Assembly: GCF_015471405.1 (NCBI RefSeq)
Contig: NZ_BLVZ01000020.1
Coordinates: forward strand, 1 to 64,000
DNA: 64,000 bases
Source: Pseudomonas cichorii
GTDB lineage: Bacteria; Pseudomonadota; Gammaproteobacteria; Pseudomonadales; Pseudomonadaceae
Direction of reading: 5' to 3'
Position 1 is the first letter of the stretch; each line of letters starts with the position of its first letter. The position numbers and the translations under genes are program-made. Below, one piece after another: positions 63,515-64,000 of this stretch. The notes under the pieces are model-generated. The model was given only the letters and a program-made list of their open reading frames with translations. It ran no database searches and was not told where the DNA came from.

Positions 63515-63525
63515 ATCGCAGCCAT

Positions 63526-63556
63526 AAAAAACGCCCCGGACAAGGGGCGTTCTTTT
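63526..63556. terminator. Bidirectional terminator between the acyltransferase gene and asd
   Basis: An AAAAAACGCCCC-GGACA-GGGGCGTTCTTTT hairpin between convergent genes, with A- and T-runs on its two sides. Confidence 0.88.
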
Positions 63557-63572
63557 GTACGGCTTCAGCGAA

Positions 63573-64000
63573 TCAACGCTCCAGCAGAATCCGCAGCATG
63601 CGACGCAACGGCTCGGCCGCGCCCCACAGCAGCTGGTCGCCTACGGTAAAGGCGCCCAGGTATTGCGAACCCATGTTCAGCTTGCGCAGACGACCCACCG
63701 GAACGCTCATGGTGCCGGTTACAGCAGTCGGGCTCAGTTCCTGGATGCTGGCTTCGCGATGGTTCGGGACCAGCTTGACCCACGGGTTGTGCTGGCTGAT
63801 CAAACCTTCGATGTCCGCAATCGGTACATCCTTGTTCAGCTTGATGGTCAGTGCCTGGCTGTGGCAGCGCATGGCGCCGATACGAACGCAGATGCCGTCG
63901 ACCGGAATCGGGCTCTTGAAGCGACCCAGAATCTTGTTGGTCTCGGCCTGGCCTTTCCATTCTTCACGGCTCTGGCCGTTCGGCAGTTCCTTGTCGATCC
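63573..64000 (-). CDS. asd: Aspartate-semialdehyde dehydrogenase, C-terminal part
   Basis: The frame is open to the end of the window on the minus strand, so the 5' part lies outside. The visible 141 residues match the C-terminal half of the gamma-proteobacterial enzyme that reduces aspartyl phosphate to the semialdehyde in lysine, threonine and methionine synthesis: EEWKGQAETNKILGR, VRIGAMRCHSQALTIKL with the catalytic-side His, GTMSVPVGRLRKLNMGSQYL and the terminal GAAEPLRRMLRILLER. Convergent with the acyltransferase gene. Confidence 0.95.
   Translation of the reverse strand, partial: IDKELPNGQSREEWKGQAETNKILGRFKSPIPVDGICVRIGAMRCHSQALTIKLNKDVPIADIEGLISQHNPWVKLVPNHREASIQELSPTAVTGTMSVPVGRLRKLNMGSQYLGAFTVGDQLLWGAAEPLRRMLRILLER

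Overview
The window is a chromosomal segment of a Pseudomonas, most likely a fluorescent or syringae-group species. The clearest evidence is the canonical Pseudomonas TCA block gltA <-> sdhCDAB-sucAB-lpd-sucCD (22.2-35.3 kb). It is supported by a sucA that begins exactly as the Pseudomonas enzyme does, the electron-transfer flavoprotein genes etfBA divergent from ETF-quinone oxidoreductase, a gamma-proteobacterial asd, and REP-type palindromes with GTAGGAGCG arms. The core genes use GC-rich codons. Positions 1.5-16.4 kb are visibly richer in A/T.

Layout. (1) 1-16 kb is a type I secretion region. It holds the C-terminal end of an RTX protein, a degraded IS5-type transposase, and a three-gene secretion operon (ABC transporter, membrane-fusion protein, TolC-like outer-membrane protein). 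Convergent to these is an about 2430-residue RTX protein with an N-terminal class-3-type lipase domain, coupled by an ATGA overlap to a small membrane protein of unknown function, with a GT4 glycosyltransferase upstream. (2) 16-22 kb holds a 1 kb gene-free gap, a dienelactone hydrolase, htpG with a good sigma-32 promoter, a small lipoprotein and brnQ. (3) 22.2-35.3 kb is the TCA cluster, with gltA divergent from sdhC. (4) 35.4-40.8 kb is mixed: a START-domain protein, a YkgJ-type cysteine protein, a Pro/Ala-rich lipoprotein, a MocR-type regulator, then a periplasmic binding protein, a DUF4398 lipoprotein and an OmpA-type lipoprotein. (5) 40.9-44.8 kb holds etfBA and ETF-QO with a perfect PsrA-type operator between them. 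(6) 44.8-47.0 kb holds an AraC regulator divergent from a zinc alcohol dehydrogenase. (7) 47.0-62.1 kb is a D-galactonate locus (dgoK-dgoA-dgoD-transporter and an IclR regulator), interrupted by a 9.9 kb four-gene signalling module: histidine kinase, REC-HD-GYP, a 1621-residue hybrid kinase, and REC-GGDEF. (8) 62.3-64 kb holds an acyltransferase-3 membrane protein and the 3' part of asd.

How the parts work together. The TCA genes and the ETF genes form central respiration: electrons from acyl-CoA dehydrogenases pass through EtfAB and ETF-QO to ubiquinone, in parallel with succinate dehydrogenase. The dgo genes take D-galactonate to pyruvate and glyceraldehyde-3-phosphate. The signalling module contains both a c-di-GMP synthase with an intact I-site and a c-di-GMP phosphodiesterase.

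Most interesting signals. An imperfect repeat of about 65 bp, derived from the 3' end of the galactonate transporter gene, flanks the signalling module and marks its insertion. A run of nine G lies exactly in the 17-bp spacer of a putative promoter for the glycosyltransferase, which could make it phase-variable. The giant RTX lipase is translationally coupled to a possible immunity or accessory membrane protein.
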